Assembly: GCF_020184175.1 (NCBI RefSeq)
Contig: NW_026083006.1
Span: 1 to 64,000 of the forward strand
Reading direction: 5' to 3'
Origin: Aphis gossypii
Lineage: Eukaryota > Arthropoda > Insecta > Hemiptera > Aphididae
Length of the DNA stretch: 64,000 nt
Position 1 is the first letter of the stretch. Every line of letters begins with the position of its first letter. The notes beneath the pieces were generated by a model. That model made no database searches, had not been told where the DNA came from, and worked only from the letters and a program-made list of their open reading frames with translations. A program made the translations under genes and the position numbers. Shown here piece after piece: positions 44,188 through 56,819 of this stretch.

Positions 44188-45176
44188 TAAAAACAAAACA
44201 TGTTTTTAATATAAATTACACTAAATATAACACAATATGTTATTATGTATTTATAATATGAGAATACAAGGATTGTAAAGTTTTTATTCACTATAAAAGT
44301 ATAAAAACATAAAAATTAATTTAGTTATATACATGTAGTATTGTAATTGTATTTATTCTTGTTTTGATTTTAAGTAAACATTTTACTATTTGAAATTTAT
44401 AATTTAATTTAATATAAATAATATTTTGATTTATAGTATTTATACCTACTGTGTAGTATTTATCATTATTTTTAAAATAATTACTTTTAATGATTATTAA
44501 TTTTAATTTTACGTACGATTTTATGTTTTCAAGCGATCTTAAACGATAACTGCGTGATATAAATGATAATCTATTATCTGATTTTAAATATGTTATCAGA
44601 TACTTAGCAACTGGACAGCACTTCTCCGCATTACATTTTGAGTTTTTGCGGGGGTATCAACTATAGCCATGATAATCCGAGAAACTTGTAAAGTTTTATG
44701 GCAGATTATACAGCCAATAGAAATGGTAGAACCAACTATAAATGACTGGTTGGATATAGCCAAAGGATATTTTAAAAAGACGCAGTTCCCGAATACCGTC
44801 GGTGCAGTAAATTATTTTATATATTTATACACTTTTTAGTTTTATTAATTTTTATTTAATATGGGGAAACGATTTAAATGTAACCGATAAAATTGTATTA
44901 ATTTATATTAATGTATATATATATATATTTTAATTTAAATAGTTTACGTAATTATAATTTATAAATATAATATAAATCTTACAAACATTAAAAAATTATC
45001 TTATATACCTAAACTTAACATATTTAAAGTAGTTATGAAACAATTTAGTAATAATTTATACATCCTTGTTATATATAATGGTTGGATATATTTTTTGTAG
45101 GTAGATGGAAAACATATACGGATCGAGTGCCTAAAAAAAAGTAGTGGTTCGTTATTTATAACTATAAACACTTATA

Positions 45177-46168
45177 GATTCTGAACGAAGTGATGAATGT
45201 ATTGATTTTACAATGATGTGTTTTTTTTTTATTTTTATTTTTTTTTTTTTTGTGTCTGTGTACAGCATAACTATTCGAAATAATGCTTCAATTTCAAACA
45301 ATGGGGGTGGTTTCCGATGTAAAAGTGAATATCCTTGGTGCATTATAGAGGTAAAAAGTTAACATTTTCCAACAGTTTTCAAAAAATCGAGAAACACAAA
45401 AAAAAATTACGGAAAACGGCAATTTTTAAGCAAAACCAGTTTTCGACCAAATCGATTTTTTTTATGGTTGTAATTCAAAAACTAATATACTATAATACTT
45501 GAAATTTTCACCAAATGTTAATGTCAGTGGTATCTGTATATAGTTAAATTTTCAAAAAATTTTGACTTTTTTTGAGTTATTATAGACCACTGAAATTTTC
45601 GATTTTTTTGAGAAATTTTTTTTAAAGTGTCGATAAAAAATTTTTGGATGACCAAAAAGTTTTGAAAATTTAACACAAGGTTCCTTATGAGTGGTTTTTA
45701 TTGTAGCTTAAAAAAATAAAAATCGTTAGTCACAATTTTTTTTTATAAGCGTTTTTAGTTCAAATTTTGACAAAAATTTCTTCAAAATCATGAATATATG
45801 CAAATTATTTTGTAGTTCAAAATTCATAAAATTGTTTGTATTTATATCTAACGTTAAGCAATTCAACACTAAGTTTTCCATAAGTTTTGCTTCAAAAAGC
45901 TATAGAGAAAATTTTAAGAGTCATTATAGAAAAAATGTTTTGAGCGTTTGAGTTTTAAATTTTTATGAAATCGGAATATTTGTTTCAAAATAGAATATAT
46001 GACAATATTTAATTATAATATATTATAGACTGATAAATCATCTCCGTTCAGAATCGTTTTTCGTATACAATGATACTTATTATTACATTCAAATTTAATC
46101 TACCCTAGTCCGAGGTCCACCCCACCCCCTAATGTACAGCAGAGCGGTACCCACTTGCCGACTTTTTT
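45177..46168 (+). repeat. Dispersed repeat family, copy C, inserted in HARBI1 copy 2
   Basis: Begins GATTCTGAACGAAGTGATGA and ends TACCCACTTGCCGACTTTTT. About 1.0 kb, shorter than copy A because the middle is missing one monomer. It interrupts the DDE exon of the Harbinger gene between the ITINT-like end and the LMAICD block, showing it moved after that gene. Confidence 0.8.
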
Positions 46169-46774
46169 TTCATTAATTTTAATGGCCATTTGCGACTCCA
46201 ATTATTGCTTTCAAATAATTGATGTGGGATCATTTAGTAAAGAAAGTGATTGTAATGTTTTCAAAACGTCAACGTTTGGTAGGAAACTTTATGCAAATCA
46301 AATAAACTTTCCACCTGATCAATGTTTACCGAACGATGAACTCGGTTCACCACAACCATTTGTTCTCGTGGCCTATGAAGCTTTTGCTCTACATAAGAAC
46401 TTATTACGACCGTTCTCAGGTAGAACTTTAAACGACAAAAGGAGAATTTTTAATTACCGTTTATCAAGGGCTCGTCATTATATTGAATGTACCTTTGGAA
46501 TCATGTCTAAAAAATGGCGTGTTTTTCAATCTAATATATTAGTTGAATCGGACGCAGCAGTTATGATAACAAAATCTTGTTGTGTGCTACACAATTTTGT
46601 ACGTCGCCGTGATGGCTTTAATGTCGAAGATATCACGAGTTCTTCGATGGAGAGTGTATTAGAAAGAAGAGGAATAGGGAACTCTACAAAAAATGCCAAA
46701 GACGTCAGGGAGTATTTTGTAGAGTACGTCAATAACCATTCAGTTGACTGGCAAAATACAATAGTTGGCAAATA

Positions 46775-46957
46775 ATTGTTTAAAAATTTCAAAAATATAT
46801 TATTTGATTCATCATATACAAGCAGTGGTTTTAAATACATATTTTATTTGTTTATTGTTTAAAAATTTAATACCCTAGTATTTATCGTTTTTACTTCATA
46901 CTTTTTTATTTTATAATTACTAAAATTGCTGATAAAAATAAAGTATTTATGACTTAC
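46775..46957. other. Short intergenic, 3' side of HARBI1 copy 2
   Basis: AT-rich spacer containing an AATAAA-like signal region and the start of the next exon's donor site. Confidence 0.3.
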
Positions 46958-47372
46958 TTTTTTCCATTTTTATTTTATCTTCCATTTCGTCGAAATTTAT
47001 CGTAGATGCTCGAGCTACACAACACTCTGTCCATTCAATAGCAAATCTAATACCTTGTGTTTTATATGTGGCAAGGTTTTGAACCTGCACGCAAATTTTA
47101 CAGCCCAATTTTTGGTCTTTTACCATTATCCAAGGATATTTATTAAGAAATGATAAAAACATTTCATTTGTCCAGATACTTGGATAATCGTTATCATTTT
47201 TATCGCTACTTTCATTAGAATTGTTTTAACTATTATTAGTATTACAATTATTAAATTCTGTACTCACTGTCTCAGCTTCATTAGATGACGCTTTTATTAT
47301 TGCTTGAGTAGAAATCAATGAATCGTCGATTGGGTTCACGTTTGTTTTGGTTAACCAATTTAATAAAGACAT
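46958..47372 (-). pseudogene. First exon of a KIAA1586-like hAT-derived gene
   Basis: ATG at 47372 (MSLLNWLTKTNVNPIDDS); in-frame TAA at 47226-47228 (codon 49); then WTNEMFLSFLNKYPWIMV and KLGCKICVQVQNL, the N-terminal zinc-finger-like region found in KIAA1586/hAT proteins, ending at a strong GTAAGT donor (46952-46957). No later exons on this strand: downstream lies the Harbinger gene. A lone exon with a nonsense codon. Confidence 0.6.
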
Positions 47373-48632
47373 GCTTAAAATATAACTATTTATTCACAGT
47401 CTACTAGAGAATAATATAATAAACTGTCGTCGAACCATCGAACACTAATGTACTAATACCAACACGTTGTACAAAATATGCTTAATATAATATTAATTAC
47501 TACTAACTCAGTAACACGCATAAACCATAACCATTTCAAAAGTACCTATACATTTATTGTATAGTATTGTATATACATATATTTCATTGTGGTCATAATA
47601 CTTATCACCAGTTGTTGTATTCTATCCATAAGCTAAATTTAGAAATTGATCGCTTCACACATACACATTTACTTATCAGTTATCAACAAAATATTGTCAG
47701 AAATGACATCGTTATTGTTCTGTAATAATAATACGTATTATATATTTAGCCATGGACTAAGGTATATTATCTTGGTCCAGGGCTCTAAATAGTAAGTACG
47801 GATATAATACGGGTTGAGAAATGGCTTTAACTAAATATAGAAGATTTTCAATAACACCATATCGTTATGTATCGGTTTTTTGTAGTGATACGTGATACGA
47901 TTAGCCGAGCGCCCGGGCCTGAATATTAAAAACAATAATTTTCACCGAAAAAAAATATTTCTTATACATAATTATATGTATATAAATGATAATAAGTATA
48001 TCATTTTAAAATACAAGTCTTAAGAGGAATGCGTTATTCTAGACAAAACAAGTAGAGGGATGCCATCCCACCGTACCCCCACTTCGAGCACTGTTATAAG
48101 TATATTATTGCATATTATTGATAAAAAAGATTTAGGTGCGGTAGTCAACTCATAAATAAAATAACCACATATTATTAAAAATTAAAATAAGTAGTAATAA
48201 TAGTTTTACATTTTTTTTTTTGTCACTTACATTTTTTTACTTAATTGTTCTTTTTGATCTATCTTATTTTTTATTTAAGTTTTTAATCCAGATTTTTGGT
48301 CATACCATTAAAATGTTTTCTTTATGTCTGACTCACTTTTTCTCTTGCTATTATTATTTCATAAACCATTATTATATATATTTTTTTTTTTTTAGCTTAA
48401 AGGCAGCAGAAAAAAAGAAGCCTTGACCAACATAAGGAAGATGACTAAATAAAATGTAGAATTCAAAATAAAAAATTGTGTACTTTTAAACAAAATATAA
48501 TAAATATTAATGTATAAAAGAAATTTGTTTTACTTTTGATTACTATCTTTTCATTCTTGTTTTAAGGTATAAAATTATTTGTCTGGATCAACCAAAGTAA
48601 ATCTAGTATAACCAATATTGAGTTATATGTAC
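47373..48632. other. Intergenic, nothing recognised
   Basis: AT-rich non-coding sequence with simple T runs (48210-48390). A GC-rich spot (GAGCGCCCGGGCC near 47910) may be an element end but has no partner that I can see. Confidence 0.35.
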
Positions 48633-48721
48633 AGTAAAACTTCCTTTAACCGACACCTCCAAATAGCGGACAAAATGTCGGTGATCTAGAGTGTCTGGTA
48701 TTTATTATAGAAGCTTCACTG
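48633..48721. mobile_element. Small pogo/Tigger-type MITE, 89 bp
   Basis: CAGTAAAACTTC at the left and GAAGCTTCACTG at the right form an imperfect terminal inverted repeat, with TA on each side. The inner phrase ACCGACACCTCCAAATAGCG is typical of such short pogo-like elements. Confidence 0.65.
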
Positions 48722-49942
48722 TATATATTTGTGAGAGTATTTAATACATGGATAACTGATGGATATTGTCCAAGGTACAATGTGATATATAATAGATATC
48801 TAATGTATAGATTTTTTGTTCTGTATAGATATCTAAAAGTGTATTATTATGTATTATATATTATTATTATTATTATCCATATATTGTATAATATTTTTAA
48901 TGGACATCCATAGTATTGAAAAAAACGGCCATTTGGATATCTAGAATATATCTAATAGATATCCATGTATATTCACTATATATTATGGATATCCAGATAT
49001 TATATTTAATGTATATCCATTAAATATACATGTGCTATGTGGGTTGTTAGATCAAAACATAACGCTGAAGATATAAAAGTTCTGAATTCTACAATAAATG
49101 GATTGTTTATATGAATCTTTTTTTTTTTTATAGTAAGTAATTTTTCCTCATACATTAAATACCTGAGAAAAATACCATTTGCCGTCCCACTTTGAATCAG
49201 ACTGATGACTGTCAGTTATGCTTCAATAAATTAAATTAAAAGTTCAATAATACATTAAATGCTTTACTGGTGTGGTTATAAATGTGTTTTAACGCTATGT
49301 ATGATGATTGTGATAATAATACACGCAATTTAGAGTTTATGTTTAACATATTTTATGTTACAACGTACTGTAATATTTTATTTATTAATTATTAGTCAAT
49401 TTGTCAATATATGTAATATATCTCAGAATTCCGTTGAGATTAAATCTTAGTTTTCATTTTTTATAAATTAATTTTAAAATATACATTTATTAACGAAAAT
49501 ACAATTTATGTTCCTTATTTAAATATTTATGATTGTTTTTATTAAACAGTTCTTTATTAAATAATGTAAAATTGAGCTTTATAAATTTTAACATATAGGT
49601 AAAGCGTGAATGTGTGATTTTTTTTAAGGATGCTCGCTCCCCCATGTAAAGAATTTAAATTTTTTCTTGTGCAATTTAAAGCATTAAAAACACTACATTT
49701 TTATGATTTAAATATTTTTTTTGTCTGGATGTTTTTAAAAGACAACTAATACTTACAACTTAATATTATGAGAAAAAATATTCTCTTTCAAAATATTAAA
49801 TTTGTATAAAACATTAGGTAATCATTCTTAAAAAAGTAGTTTTATTTGTGATTTAAATATTTTTCATGAAATAATGTACCTACAAATTTGAACATCTTTG
49901 AAGGATAAAAGTAGAATGAGTATGTTACACAATTATTGTTTA
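48722..49942. other. AT-rich intergenic with a GATATCCA-rich patch
   Basis: 48750-49025 holds many GATATC, GATATCC and TAGATATCTA phrases on both strands, so the patch can form several hairpins. The rest (49030-49942) is AT-rich without ORFs. No class assigned. Confidence 0.4.
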
Positions 49943-51092
49943 CTAGCTGACCCCGTGCACTTCGTTGCCCGTTAAAAATGCAAATTCTATATAATATGAT
50001 TCGAATTTTGATTAATTTGTTATTTACTATTCGGTTTAACGGTGTTCAAAACTTAGACATTTTCATTGACTGTTTTGATTCTCAAAAATCTTGTGAAAGC
50101 ACCACTTTAATATGCGAATTTTGTAAAATGCTTTCTTATTACACACTAAATTTGTGATACGATTTTACGAATGTACCGTGTAAATTGTAAGCATCGATCT
50201 ATCATTGTTCAGGCTCTACGTTTATCAGTCAGTGAGTTACTCAAGTTATAATATTATAGTCAGTCTGCTTACCGTTGCCGTGAGACTCTCTTATGAATAT
50301 GAGAGCAGTATATTATCATGTAGGCAATCCACACGTGGTGGATTGCGGACCCCGCGAGATGTGTATAAGAAGTTTATAATGTCTAACACTTAAGTTTCAA
50401 AGTTATATCATTTTTTTTTTTACTACAGTGGGTAAAATACAATAATGTGCCATCTCGTGGTTTTTGTATTGTTGCCTGTTGGTAAAACAATAAAACTTAG
50501 TATAACTTGTTATGTTAGTCTATTGCTGTGAATTTGAAATTTACTGTGGACATTGACTTATTTCGCTAATTCTTTTTTTTGTTGGTATGGTTTTAACAAA
50601 ATATAACAACAGATCTGTAACTATTATATTCAATCATAATCAATAGCGACATTAATATAGTTTATTTTCTTGCTGAACTGCAGTGACAGTTATACATTGT
50701 CTTATACATTTTTGTCTTCATTTATATATATATAGATTTTTAATTTCTTTTTTACTATGACAACGATTTTAGTTTGTATGTCTATTTGCTTGCATTATTA
50801 AAAACAACCTTGCTATAACATTTTAAATAAATTATTTATTTTATTTAAATGGTTGCCATTGACTACCAAAAATAATTTAGTTTAATATTTGCTGGACAGA
50901 TGGCGCCTTTGTAATTTCATCACCTTCTCGTCATATTTCTCAAACCTGATAACTTTTTCAAATTTTTCGTCAGTAAGAACCTTCTCCGCAATGAGCTCTT
51001 CAATTTAAAAAAAAAATCAAAACGATCGGTTCAGTAGTTTCCGAGAACATATCACTCAAAGGTTTTCATTTTCACATTTATATATTAGATAC
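49943..51092 (+). repeat. Interspersed repeat of the AGCTGACCCCGTGC...GGTTCAGTAGTTT type
   Basis: It starts TAGCTGACCCCGTGCACTTC and finishes with CGATCGGTTCAGTAGTTTCC, then a TATATATTAGATACG tail. Both halves match a repeat layout that I know from many insect genomes (GCTGACCC...CGTTGCC at one end, 'ATCGGTTCAG..GTTTC' at the other). About 1.15 kb, no coding capacity. Class not settled. Confidence 0.5.
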
Positions 51093-51374
51093 GCTACATA
51101 TTATACTACATTACATAGGTTATATACATAGGTAATTATAAAATGATATATAAAACGCTTAAAACTATATGGAGACCCCTCCTTCAATTTTTTCCCACTT
51201 TAAGCCCTAGACTGATGACAAGCATATTACTATAGTCTATAAGTATATTTTATAATATTATAAAATAATTACTATTAAAGTAATTTATTTTACTAGTGGG
51301 CATTAGTACCATGTTTATTTATTTATTAGACAATTTTGGTTTTAAATTATAAAATTTAATTTTTTTTTTCTAGG
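51093..51374. other. Intergenic / intron of the following DUF4806-like gene
   Basis: AT-rich; ends in a T-rich acceptor (TTTTTTTTTCTAG) at 51374. No first exon of the gene is visible. Confidence 0.35.
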
Positions 51375-53057
51375 AAATTTTAGCAAAGCTTGGAATAAAA
51401 AAGTATATGAGTCAACTGACTGTGAAGATGAAAGAGTTCAAACAAATAAAAAACGCTCACTATCTGTGACCAGTGACAGTGATAGTAAAGGTAATTAATA
51501 TTTTGAATATAAACTAATTTTAATTCAAATGTATTAACTAGATACTATAGTATACATAATTATATGGTGTACATATCTATACTGGAATACATTTTATTAT
51601 TAACCATAATTTACTTTAAATGTACCAATTTATTATTTGATTTAATTTTTTAGATAATGATGGATTTTTTATATCTACAATAAATAAACAAAATGAACCA
51701 TCTGCAGTTGAATCAGTCTTCACAAATTAAGAGCCTGTACCAATATTTACATATGACGATGGCTATGAAAATTTAAGCTGTAATTCAGATTCAACGCCCA
51801 TTACAGTTTATCCTGCTTCAACTTCAAAATCTAACCTTGAAATACAAGTAATTTACAAAAAATTGAAAACTTTTACTAATACAACATTTTTATGGTTTTT
51901 AAACTAATACATAATAATTAATTAGTTAATTAAAATCAAATTAAACTTTATGGATACCTACTAAATGTTAAATCTTAATACATCAAAGGAAATATGTTTA
52001 TTATTGTTATGTTTAGCAGGTACAAAATAGTTATGAAGAACTAAATTTTTCAAATTTAGCAAATGTTGTGTTATCTGAAAATCATTCGGCTGAACCGTTG
52101 CCAAGTACATCTGATGGTAAGATAAATTAGTTTTTAATACATTAACTGAGGTACCACATAATATTATATCAATAATCTATATAAATATTACCAAATATAT
52201 ATCCATCATAATATAAATATATCTATATTTATTAATACATTATATAGAAAGTTTACCAAATTAATATATAGGTAATAGGTATACAGTATACTTATGGTGA
52301 TCATTTTGCAATCAACTCATTTTGTTAGTTTAAAACCATTTTATTATTTAAATTTATAAATAATATAGTTGTTTTTTATTAGAAGGAATTCAAACTATTT
52401 TAATAAAAATTCATTCTGAACTACTTGCTAATCGTATGATGAGTGAACGATTGTGGAATCAGATGAATAGCTTGAAAAATGAATTTGCCAATATTAAACA
52501 CCAGATTGCACCGGGTTTAAAACTTTCAAATAATTCCAATGACACAGAATTTTTAAACCAATTTCCTTTTCATACAGAAGAAAGTGTTTTAGTTTGTGAA
52601 AAATTATTACAAACAGACAATAATATCAAAGAAAGATTTGTATGTTATTTATACATAAAAACAATTAATTTTTATATACAATTTTGAATTCAAGACAATT
52701 TTTGTTTGTTAGAAACATTTTCTTCACTCTGTTGGTGGTGTGGTTGCTAAAAGCCATATTCGAAGAATTCTAAATTAACTATTTAGTAACAAATTCACAA
52801 TAAATAGTTCATGGACTGGTAGAGAATTTAAAAAAAATATGTCCAAGTATAAAATTCAAAATTTACAAATAATTGCAGTGATGAAATGTGTGTGATATAT
52901 TTGATTTATATAAACTATATAATTTGGTTTTAAAATTAATAAATATGTTTGTAAGGTGTTATAAAAAATGATCACCAGTTATATTCAGAGTTTAGCTTTG
53001 AAAATGATGTCCAATCATGGTTTAGAACTGCAAAAACAAGATTCGACAGAGAACGGT
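51375..53057 (+). pseudogene. DUF4806-family gene, at least six exons, with stops
   Basis: Exons with clean GT-AG borders: 51375-51490 (ends VTSDSDSK), 51654-51848 (DNDGFFISTINKQNEPSAVE, TAA after SVFTN), 52020-52113, about 52383-52639 (LLANRMMSERLWNQMNSLK; FLNQFPFHTEESVLVCEKLL), about 52713-52881 (HFLHSVGGVVAKSHIRRILN, TAA, then LFSNKF and SWTGREFKKNMSK) and about 52958-53057. The SVGG...RILN.LFSN...SWTGR pattern is the DUF4806 core. Function of the family is unknown; it is expanded in aphids. Two nonsense codons and no visible first exon mark a pseudogene. Confidence 0.65.
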
Positions 53058-53540
53058 AATCTTTTTTAATGAGGCGATATAAATTATTAGCTTATTAATT
53101 TTTAAACTAGGTTTATATACATAATATTTCAACTGGGACTTTAATGTTTTGATAAAATGAATAATAAAGAATTTTTGTGTTATGTATTAATAAGGAGATC
53201 AAATGACTGATGGTTAAAAACACTTAAGGGAATACTTAAGAATCATAGCTGCATATCTTATGTATTACTATTATTTTTTAATTTAGTGTTTTTGTTTAAT
53301 TAATTTTTGTACTATATATATATAATTTTTTTTTGTTATTAGAATATCCAAAACAATTTAAGAGAATTAAGAATATTGGATCTATCGTCAATTTAAGAGA
53401 CGAATTAAAGCTCAAATAGAAGTAAGTAGTATTATATTCAATTTTGAGTCTTAATGTCTTGTTAACTAATAACAATTTGTTTGTAGGCCATATCCAATTT
53501 ATCACAAAAATATACAGTTATAAGTACAAGTATTACAATA

Positions 53541-54600
53541 ACAATAACAAAAACGACCGCAACAACACCAGCCAACATTTTAGTAGTGAGTGATTCATCA
53601 ATTGTTCAATGTTCTTCAACTTTATTTAACGATTCTCATGTACATTCAATTGTTGAAGATCAAACTTCTGAATCTATTAGTATTTCTGATAAACTATGGT
53701 CTTGGGCTGTTCAATATAACGTTTCTCATAATTGTTGTAATTCTCTTCTTAAAATAATGAAAAATGAAGGTTTAAAAGTTCCTCATGATATAAAAACTTT
53801 TATGAAAACCCCCAAGACCCATAATGTTATAAATATAGCTAATGGTTCATACATTTATTTGGGAATAGAAAGTATATTATTACTTATTCTTTAAAAAATA
53901 ATGCTAATATTTATGTGAATTACAATCATAAAAAAAAAATCGATTTGGTCAAAAACTGGTTTTGCGTAAAAATTGCCGTTTTTCCGTCATTTTTTTTTTG
54001 TTTTTCTCGATTTTTTTTGAAAACTGTTGGAAAATGTTAACTTTTTACCTGTATAATGCACCAAGGATATTCACTTTTACATCGGAAACCACCCCCGAAG
54101 TTTGAAATTGAAGCATTATTTCGAATAGTTATGCTGTACACAGACACAAAAAAAAAAAATAAAAATAAAAAAACACACATCATTATAAAATCAATACATT
54201 CATCACTTCGTTCAGAATCTAAAAATAGTTTAAAATCAACTAAATATCCTCTTCAAGAAACTCACAACAGATTATTAGAAAAACAAAAGTTAGAGTTATC
54301 CCATCAATATGAGACTCCTAAAATGTACATCACGTTCAATGAAATAGAGCATAATATTATATAGTATAATATACTCCCCATTTTATTGTAAAAATGATAA
54401 ACTCTTTGAAAAAATAAATAAATATATGTTATTGAATGATAACTCTTTAGTTGTTGTTCATAAAATTATTGAAAACAATTTAAATCAGAACATACATTTA
54501 CTTGTAAGAAAGTTTTTAAATTTTAAAGAGTTTATTGCAAAACCATTTTCATCCATAAATGTAGACATTTATATAATAAATATAAATGATCTATATAATT
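53541..54600 (+). pseudogene. CACTA-like transposase deletion derivative
   Basis: 53580-53894 gives DKLWSWAVQYNVSHNCCNSL, LKVPHDIKTFMKTPK and ANGSYIYLGIESIL, the N-terminal domain usual for the same family as 34260-35619. Repeat copy D follows (53914-54220). Beyond it KYPLQETHNRLLEKQKLEL (about 54240) and then KPFSSINVDIYI-like sequence (about 54540) match the C-terminal end of the family. The whole catalytic middle is missing, so this is an internally deleted copy with a repeat at or near the deletion point. Confidence 0.5.
53914..54220 (-). repeat. Dispersed repeat family, copy D (partial, inverted)
   Basis: About 300 bp ending TCACTTCGTTCAGAATC at 54220, matching the start of copies A, C and E on the opposite strand; truncated on the left at the 'TTTATGGTTGTAATTC' phrase. 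Confidence 0.8.
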
Positions 54601-54868
54601 ATTAATTAATTAATATTTCAGATGTTAAATATAAATTGTTCTGTATCCAATTGTGTGGCAATACATCAATTGTTGTTACATTGTGCCACAATGCACAATT
54701 TTAATAAATTACTTTATATTTAAGTATATATATTTTTATGTTTTTTTTTTAAAATATACAATCTACAGTTTTTGTTATATTATTCAAAATTAAATATATT
54801 ATTAAAATGTATACCTACTTGTTTATTATTCAGTTAATATTGGAATAATTATAATTTTATTTGTTTTA
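54601..54868. other. AT-rich spacer
   Basis: Nothing coding; a 'TTGTGCCACAATG' palindrome-like phrase near 54685. Confidence 0.3.
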
Positions 54869-56260
54869 GATTCTGAACGAAGTGATGAATGTATTGATTT
54901 TACAATGATGTGTGTTTTTTTTTTTTTTTTTTGTGTCTGTGTACAGCATAACAAGTCGAAATAATGCTCCAATTTCAAACAATGGGGGTGGTTTCCGATG
55001 TAAAAGTGAATATCCTTGGTGCATTTTAGAGGTAAAAAGTAAATATGAAAACCAGTTTTCGACCAAATCGATTTTTTTTTATGGTTGTAATTCAAAAACT
55101 AATCACTGAAAATACTTGAAATTTTCACCAAATGTTAATGTCAGTGGTATCCGTATATAGTTAAATTTTCAAAAAATGTTGACTTTTTTTGAGTTATTTA
55201 TAGACCACTGAAATTTTCGATTTTTTTGAGAATTTTTTTTTAAAGTGTCGATTAAAAATTTTTGGATGACCAAAAAGTTTTAAAAATTTAATACAAGGAT
55301 CCTTATGAGTTGTTTTTAATGTAGCTAAAAAAAATTAAAAATCGTTAGTCACAATTTTTTTTTATAAGCGTTTTTAGTTCAAATTTTTACGAAATCTGTC
55401 TAAAACGCGAAAATTTGCAAGTAATTTTGAAGTTGAAAAATCATAAAATTTTTTTCTTTTATAACTAAGTTTTGAAAATTTGGTACAAGGTTCTCCATAC
55501 ATTTTTCTTCAAATATCTGTAAAAAAAACTCTACCGGATTCAGACAAAAAATTTTAATTAGTGTTTGAAATTTAAATTTTTACAAAACCGCGTTAAATAA
55601 CAGTTTAGCCTCAAACGATTTTTGATATTTGTTATTATTCAAAAAGTATAAGTCGTAGATACTTGAAAATTTTACCAGTTATTAAGATTCGCATTTTCTT
55701 TACGTGATTTAATTTCAAAATATTTTGACTTTTTTGAGCTATTTATAGACAACTGAAATTTTCAATTTTTCTGAAAATTGTTTTTTTATGTGTCGATAAA
55801 ATCTTTTTGGCCCATCAAAACATTTGAAAATTTTATACAAAGTTCCACATATGTTATTCTTATAGTAAATAAAAAATTATAAGAATACATAGGCACAATT
55901 TTTTTTTTATTAGCATTTGAAGTTCAATTATTGACAAAAATTCGTCAAAATCATGAATATTTGCAAATTATTTTATAGTTAAAAATTCATAAAATTGTTT
56001 GTATTTATATCTAACGTTAAAAAATTCAACACTTAGTTTTCTATAAGTTTTGCTTCAAAAAGCTATAAAGAAAATTTGAAGCGTCATTATAGGAAAAATG
56101 TTTTGAGCGTTTGAGTTTTAAATTTTTATGAAATCGCGTAACGATTACGATTTATCCTCAAACAAGTCAAACGAATTTAAATACTTGTTATACTTCAAAA
56201 ATTATAAGTCGTAGATACTTGAAAATTTCACCACTTATTTAGGTCGGAAATTGAAAAATT
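54869..56260 (+). repeat. Dispersed repeat family, copy E
   Basis: Begins GATTCTGAACGAAGTGATGA. The monomer landmark 'ATACTTGAAAATTT(T/C)ACC' recurs near 55660 and 56213, with a related version at 55108, so the monomer step is about 550 bp. The usual GCGGGCAAG tail is absent; the copy ends in mid-monomer near 56260. Confidence 0.8.
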
Positions 56261-56315
56261 AAAAATGTGTACAATGATTATTTTACCACAGTTTATATAT
56301 ATCGATGGTGACAAG

Positions 56316-56565
56316 CAAAAGGGTCTAAGCGACATTTTGGGTCTAAGCGACACGATCTTTTCTATTGGATGGAAAAATATATATTACATTCATTGCGCTT
56401 GCGCAAAAACAGCTGCGACCATTATTTAGATAATAATTCGAATTTTAAGTTTGTGGTCTAAGCAACACTTTTATATTATGTCTTATCTAAAAAAGGGTCT
56501 AAACGACAATAATAGGGAACAAACGACATTAGCATAATTTTTTAGGGAACAAGCGACGTTTATTA
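56316..56565 (+). repeat. Cluster of six GGGTCTAAGCGACA-like motifs
   Basis: Motifs at about 56321, 56339, 56453, 56495, 56515 and 56544, all on the same strand, drifting from GGGTCTAAGCGACA to GGGAACAAGCGACG. The spacing is irregular, so this is not a simple tandem array; it looks like subterminal repeats of a DNA transposon. Confidence 0.55.
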
Positions 56566-56819
56566 GTGTCGTGCTCGTACCCAAATTTTTCGTACGTATT
56601 TATAGTATTTCTAAACATTATTCTGATAGGAATGATAAGATTTTAGTTCAACCGACATCGAATTACAATAAAATATCTCAACCAAATTGGACAAACAACA
56701 TTTTATTGTAGCAGCTAGGTAAGTTTTAATCTTTATAAGACAATTATTTATCTTATTGCAACTCATCATTAAAATTGTATCTAATTAAATTAAATTTCTT
56801 AAATATAATTAATTTATTA

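Larger units (their letters stand above)
40613..46774 (+). pseudogene. HARBI1-like PIF/Harbinger nuclease (copy 2), interrupted
   Basis: Exons: 40613-40840 (MDLLNDVEAIAVAYVLNKRN, frameshift near 40697, then YWVHPIN and EEFLKYFMMSIKTFDEL), about 40950-41035 (VRPCLSKQITHMRVPIS), 44601-44806 (ATGQHFSALHFEFLRG, WLDIAKGYF), and from 45101 (VDGKHIRIEC, first Asp). This last exon is cut at 45176 by repeat copy C and resumes at about 46168: LMAICDSNYCFQIIDVG, then YRLSRARHYIECTFGI with the final acidic residue, stop at 46774. Intron 41036-44600 contains a LINE and an antisense MADF-BESS gene. Without the repeat the DDE exon would be nearly open. Confidence 0.8.

Noticed and set aside
45152..45343. 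ORF reading MHQGYSLLHRKPP, seen again at 54056 and 54866
   Set aside because: It lies inside the dispersed repeat and appears in several copies only because the repeat is conserved there; it is short, breaks at the A/T run and has no family.
48220..48913. Two short Phe/Tyr-rich plus-strand ORFs
   Set aside because: Low-complexity translations of T-rich and TAT-rich DNA.
53296..53505. Minus-strand 69-codon ORF
   Set aside because: Antisense in AT-rich sequence next to the DUF4806-like exons; no family signal.
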